Assembly: GCF_014204415.1 (NCBI RefSeq)
Contig: NZ_JACHLE010000003.1
Location: forward strand, 62,001-126,000
Direction of reading: 5' to 3'
Length of the DNA: 64,000 nucleotides
From: Chryseobacterium defluvii
Lineage (GTDB): Bacteria > Bacteroidota > Bacteroidia > Flavobacteriales > Weeksellaceae
Part shown: in pieces, positions 63,560 through 64,000 of the stretch
How the letters are laid out: each line of letters starts with the position of its first letter
Numbering within the stretch: position 1 is the stretch's first letter
Translations under genes and position numbers: made by a program
The notes under the pieces: model-generated
Databases searched by the model: none
Seen by the model: only the letters and a program-made list of their open reading frames with translations
Told to the model about the DNA's origin: nothing

Positions 63560-63768
63560 AAAATATATCAGCGATAATGGCAGCCAAAGATTTCAATATA
63601 AATGAAACCTATATGGAGAGTGATTATTACCTCTGTAAATGCTTAAGAAAAGGAAAAGTTTTTACTGCTGATTTTGGAACAGAATATCAGGAAATCCACT
63701 TTGAAGTATCAACAAGAACAGGCAGGTATATTGGAATTGAAATAAAGAAAATACCAACAATAAAATAA
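63556..63768 (+). CDS. Small hypothetical protein
   Basis: A 70-residue protein (AAKDFNINETYMESDYYLCK then GTEYQEIHFEVSTRTGRYIG), coupled by ATGA to the preceding gene. The function is unknown. Confidence 0.6.
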   Translation: MKNISAIMAAKDFNINETYMESDYYLCKCLRKGKVFTADFGTEYQEIHFEVSTRTGRYIGIEIKKIPTIK

Positions 63769-63775
63769 TAAAGAT

Positions 63776-64000
63776 ATGCCACGAGTAAAAATAATAAATA
63801 AAGAGGAAGCTCCAGAAAACTTAAGCAATTTTCCAAACTTTCACAAATCAGGCAGTATAACAGGTATGAAAAAGCTTTATTACGGAAAAGATGCTCTTTT
63901 AGTAAGATGTGGGGATTATATCTACAATGTTACTTCAGAACCTAAGATTTACCACAATGCAGAGAAACTCATTACCTACTGTATTATATCCACAACTGAT
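63776..64000 (+). CDS. Hypothetical protein, cut by the window end
   Basis: Start ATG at 63776 (MPRVKIINKEEAPENLSNFP, then FHKSGSITGMKKLYYGKDAL and LVRCGDYIYNVT). The frame is open to the last base, at least 75 residues. Eight bases after the previous gene, in the same operon. No family is recognised. Confidence 0.6.
   Translation, partial: MPRVKIINKEEAPENLSNFPNFHKSGSITGMKKLYYGKDALLVRCGDYIYNVTSEPKIYHNAEKLITYCIISTTD

Overview
Most of this window (about 12.9-64 kb) reads as DNA of a flavobacterium-like member of the Bacteroidota, probably close to Chryseobacterium. The signs are low GC, TTG-N19/20-TAnnTTTG promoters, a TonB-type OMP_b-brl receptor, a Bacteroidota histone H1-like protein, a PRTRC plasmid cassette and many short Crp/Fnr-type regulators. 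TGA works as an ordinary stop codon there (for example at 39177, 43161, 53936, 55182, 55584 and 57567).

The left 12.8 kb is different. At least six genes in three blocks (0.88-1.42, 2.99-5.41 and 9.65-12.80 kb) are only readable if in-frame TGA encodes glycine. They are a RelB/RelE-type toxin-antitoxin pair, a replication-relaxation protein, a VirD4/TraG-type coupling ATPase, a D12-class adenine methylase, a small ORF and a large serine recombinase. About 38 internal TGAs fall where glycine fits, including the first Gly of a Walker A motif and the Gly of the recombinase GVSGKN motif; the genes end on TAA or TAG. UGA=Gly is translation table 25, known from Gracilibacteria and Absconditabacteria (BD1-5/SR1). 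Between these blocks, a nine-gene run of small plasmid-type genes (5.9-9.6 kb) has about 49 glycines and no TGA. The left arm is therefore either a mosaic mobile element or a chimeric join; no search was possible here to decide.

Layout of the rest. 12.9-13.8 kb: two small hypothetical genes. 14-20.7 kb: a minus-strand RiPP locus with a Crp-type regulator, outer-membrane barrel receptor, 72-aa precursor ending in a GG-WTQ..WTK core, SPASM radical SAM maturase, C39-peptidase ABC exporter and a 42-aa membrane peptide. A nested-hairpin RNA candidate lies just beyond it (20.8-20.9 kb). 21.7-26.6 kb: a trypsin-like protease and a metacaspase, then a membrane protein/lipoprotein/histidine kinase/response regulator operon. 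27-33 kb: Crp regulators, a secreted zincin, tRNA-Asn and small enzymes. 33.5-37.4 kb: an arsenic operon (arsR, DUF6428-like protein, phosphoesterase, arsC-type phosphatase, GNAT, ACR3) with two matching palindromic operators. 37.8-40.7 kb: an AraC regulator, cytochrome c, DoxX and ChrA. 41.7-44.7 kb: an iteron replicon (Rep, eight iterons, DnaA box, Toprim protein, histone H1-like gene). 44.8-52.5 kb: DUF1275, Crp, pckA, gcvH, a TGA-interrupted gcvT, a GcvH paralogue without the lipoyl lysine, a methyltransferase and a beta-carbonic anhydrase lacking one zinc cysteine. 52.9-64 kb: ssb and a PRTRC cassette (E, C, F, B, ThiF), an SDR/reductase/hydrolase cluster with a Crp regulator, and further plasmid-type genes. 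A 103-bp repeat stands before ssb (52.9 kb) and before the right-end genes (62.85 kb).

The iteron origin, PRTRC genes, arsenic and chromate genes and the density of accessory functions suggest a large plasmid or an island-rich chromosomal stretch. The tRNA-Asn and pckA leave a chromosomal location open.
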